A DNA stretch of 64,000 nt from Escallonia rubra (taxonomy: Eukaryota > Streptophyta > Magnoliopsida > Escalloniales > Escalloniaceae). Location of the stretch: the NCBI GenBank assembly GCA_033065855.1, contig JAVXUO010001376.1, forward strand, positions 620,001 through 684,000, in the 5' to 3' direction. A model generated the notes under the pieces. It was not told the DNA's origin, searched no databases, and saw only the letters and a list, made by a program, of their open reading frames with translations. Shown here in pieces: positions 62,280 through 64,000 of the stretch. The position numbers and the translations under genes were made by a program. Positions within the stretch are counted from its first letter, which is position 1. Each line of letters begins with the position of its first letter.

Positions 62280-63600
62280 TCAAATGGTCAATCAGAGGGC
62301 TGAATTCTTCAAGAATGAAGAAACCCAGTTGCAGTTATTGCAGCTATCAGCTCTCAATTTCCAAGCAAAGCCAACTTCCCCAGAAAAAAATTCTGCATGC
62401 GGCTTTGTTTGTTTTGCTTCCTTTTTTGTTAGTTTCTATACAGGGCCAAAATATCTGTAGCATTTGATCTTATTTGAAGAGTCACTGCAACCACTTATCG
62501 TAGGCATTGTCAGAGTTTACTTTTGTTCCATATTTTCAAGCAAAGGTGAACTAGCACATGAAACCGAACAAAAGATCGAAAAGTGTCATTGCAAACAGTT
62601 TCAAACCCGAGGGACGTGCTATTCGTCTTTTATCTTTTGCGAATTTTTACACTAACGCTACGACGTTAAACGTGATATTGAATTGAACTCAAAAATTAAT
62701 TATACAGTAGAAAATAATTGTTTCATGTCTTAAATGAAGAAATGACATTCGAACGATCACATTCTACGGCAATTCTTTGATAACCCATTTGAGAAGCGAA
62801 CATCAACCCTTCTATTGCTACCTTAATTTTGTTAGAATCTAATTATATATATCTGAAAGTCGAAACTGAAAGAACACACCTGTATGATAAATGTAGAGAT
62901 ATGTTGTGGTTTCAAAGGTTTTGATACTCGTGGAGGTGGTATGCAGTCAATTTGAAGGGGTGGAATATATGTTTTAGGTTTTTACTTTAGTGAATGAAGT
63001 TTGAAATGTAAATTAAAAACGTCTAAATCACTTCTAGAGGTGCTATCCTTAGAACCATATGCTTAGGTGAATTAAGTGCAATATGACGTCTGGACGATAA
63101 ATTGTGTGTATGTGAACATTCTTTGTGTTCAATCTAGACCCAAGTGGACCTAACAATTAACCGTGTCTATTGTTTGGATTCGTAATCACTGTGAGCTGCA
63201 CGGGCATTGGGATCTGTTATTTAAGCTACGTGTTTGATAAAGCGGTGATAGTCTCTGTATAAATGCTGGGGCAAGGCTGCGTATATCTAACCATCCTCCG
63301 ATCCCAAAGTGGCAGGAGGCTCGTGTATTGGTCCTGCCTTTTGTATTTATGCTTCCCAAAATGAAATTCTCCTATCCTCATGCCCGTCTTTTACTTCTGA
63401 TAACTTACAGCTTGATTGCTGCCAACTCCTATATGTTTAACGATTTAAATTTTAGACTTACTGCAATGCAACAGGTTTCACCAACTCAGATGAATTTCCC
63501 CGAACTAACGATGTGTTAAGAAAAGTATGTCGCTTTACTCTCTCTACGAAGCAATAGAACACGAGGAATATTTATTCAAGATGCTTAAACACTAAAGCAA
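62280..63600. other. Intergenic between sigma factor gene and the last gene
   Basis: Upstream region of the sigma factor gene on the left, and presumably the 3' flank of a minus-strand gene on the right. Short open frames at 62248-62655 and 63328-63519 show no domain. No repeat or element end was recognised. Confidence 0.5.
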
Positions 63601-63884
63601 TTTGTACAACAATAAGAAGAAGAGGATCAAACTACTAACATCAGACAGCATTCTGCTAAAAGGAAAATCAAAAGTCTACCACTAGATCAGGATGAGATAT
63701 ATTTAGCTTCTGTCTATAGTATTAACATTTAAACTACATTTCAACGGCTCCTTTGTATCTCATACAAACACAAACACCATTACGTTACATTCTCGAGTAG
63801 CGCAGCCCATGTATGCTTCGTAAGAGTCCCAAACGCTCGACAATCCATATACACCTCAGAATTCACCCAAGTTGCTTGCAACCC

Positions 63885-64000
63885 TTAAAAGATTTGGTTT
63901 TCAGTGGCTTCATAAGTAAGCTGATCTTTTGTTGCAAGGTAAAACTCGTCCACTCCAAAAACAAAGCTTGATCCCGTTGTCCATTTTGCAGAGGGGTCCG
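63885..64000 (-). CDS. C-terminal coding end of an unrecognised gene (partial)
   Basis: From the right edge, minus strand, an open frame of 37 codons ends at a TAA at 63885-63887. It reads, in part, SAKWTTGSSFVFGVDEFYLA and then TKDQLTYEATENQIF. The balanced amino acid composition contrasts with the chance frames nearby and looks like real coding sequence. It would be the last exon of a gene lying to the right of the window. I do not recognise the family. No splice acceptor is visible within the window, so the exon continues beyond it. Confidence 0.55.
   Translation of the reverse strand, partial: DPSAKWTTGSSFVFGVDEFYLATKDQLTYEATENQIF

Overview
This window is nuclear DNA of a flowering plant, almost certainly a dicot. 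The evidence is split genes with GT-AG introns, plant-only protein families (a GCK-domain protein, a plastid sigma factor, the large glycine-rich membrane protein family), an organellar GatC subunit, and AT-rich intergenic DNA full of plant transposons. There are no operons, rRNA genes, CRISPR arrays or functional tRNA genes.

Layout. 1-3.95 kb: a decayed L1-type LINE on the minus strand, cut by the window edge. 6.06-6.75 kb: an intronless GCK-domain gene (+). 9.49-9.96 kb: a long near-perfect inverted repeat. 11.9-17.3 kb: a transposon-rich stretch holding a MULE-like element, a Ty1/copia gag-protease relic, a hAT-like element and a tRNA-derived SINE with perfect target duplications. 17.54-23.08 kb: GATC (+), five coding exons, a 4.4 kb second intron carrying LINE reverse transcriptase debris, and a GC-AG last intron. 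26.03-49.53 kb: a 22-exon gene (-) for a 1,439-residue secreted/membrane glycine-rich protein; its introns carry an RTE LINE tail, a MULE-like element, a ~295 bp tandem repeat, nested hAT-like elements and a perfect 99 bp tandem duplication. 50.6-56 kb: a palindromic MITE and several families of local direct repeats. 56.0-56.7 kb: an SF3a60 (SF3A3) pseudogene. 57.62-62.23 kb: a seven-exon plastid RNA polymerase sigma factor gene (-), closest by memory to the SIG5/sigE type. 63.89-64.0 kb: the C-terminal end of an unrecognised gene (-).

How the genes relate. They are independent eukaryotic genes, but two serve organelle gene expression: GatC is part of the amidotransferase that makes Gln-tRNA in plastids and mitochondria, and the sigma factor directs the bacterial-type plastid RNA polymerase. 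GATC and the glycine-rich gene are convergent neighbours. The same two families are neighbours in Arabidopsis (At4g32915 and At4g32920, from memory), so this is probably conserved microsynteny. Exon models for GATC, the glycine-rich protein and the sigma factor were built by hand from splice signals, reading phase and family similarity. In all three the phases close exactly. I found no convincing undescribed biological system; the most unusual items are the 9.5 kb inverted repeat, the GC-AG intron and the 99 bp exact duplication.
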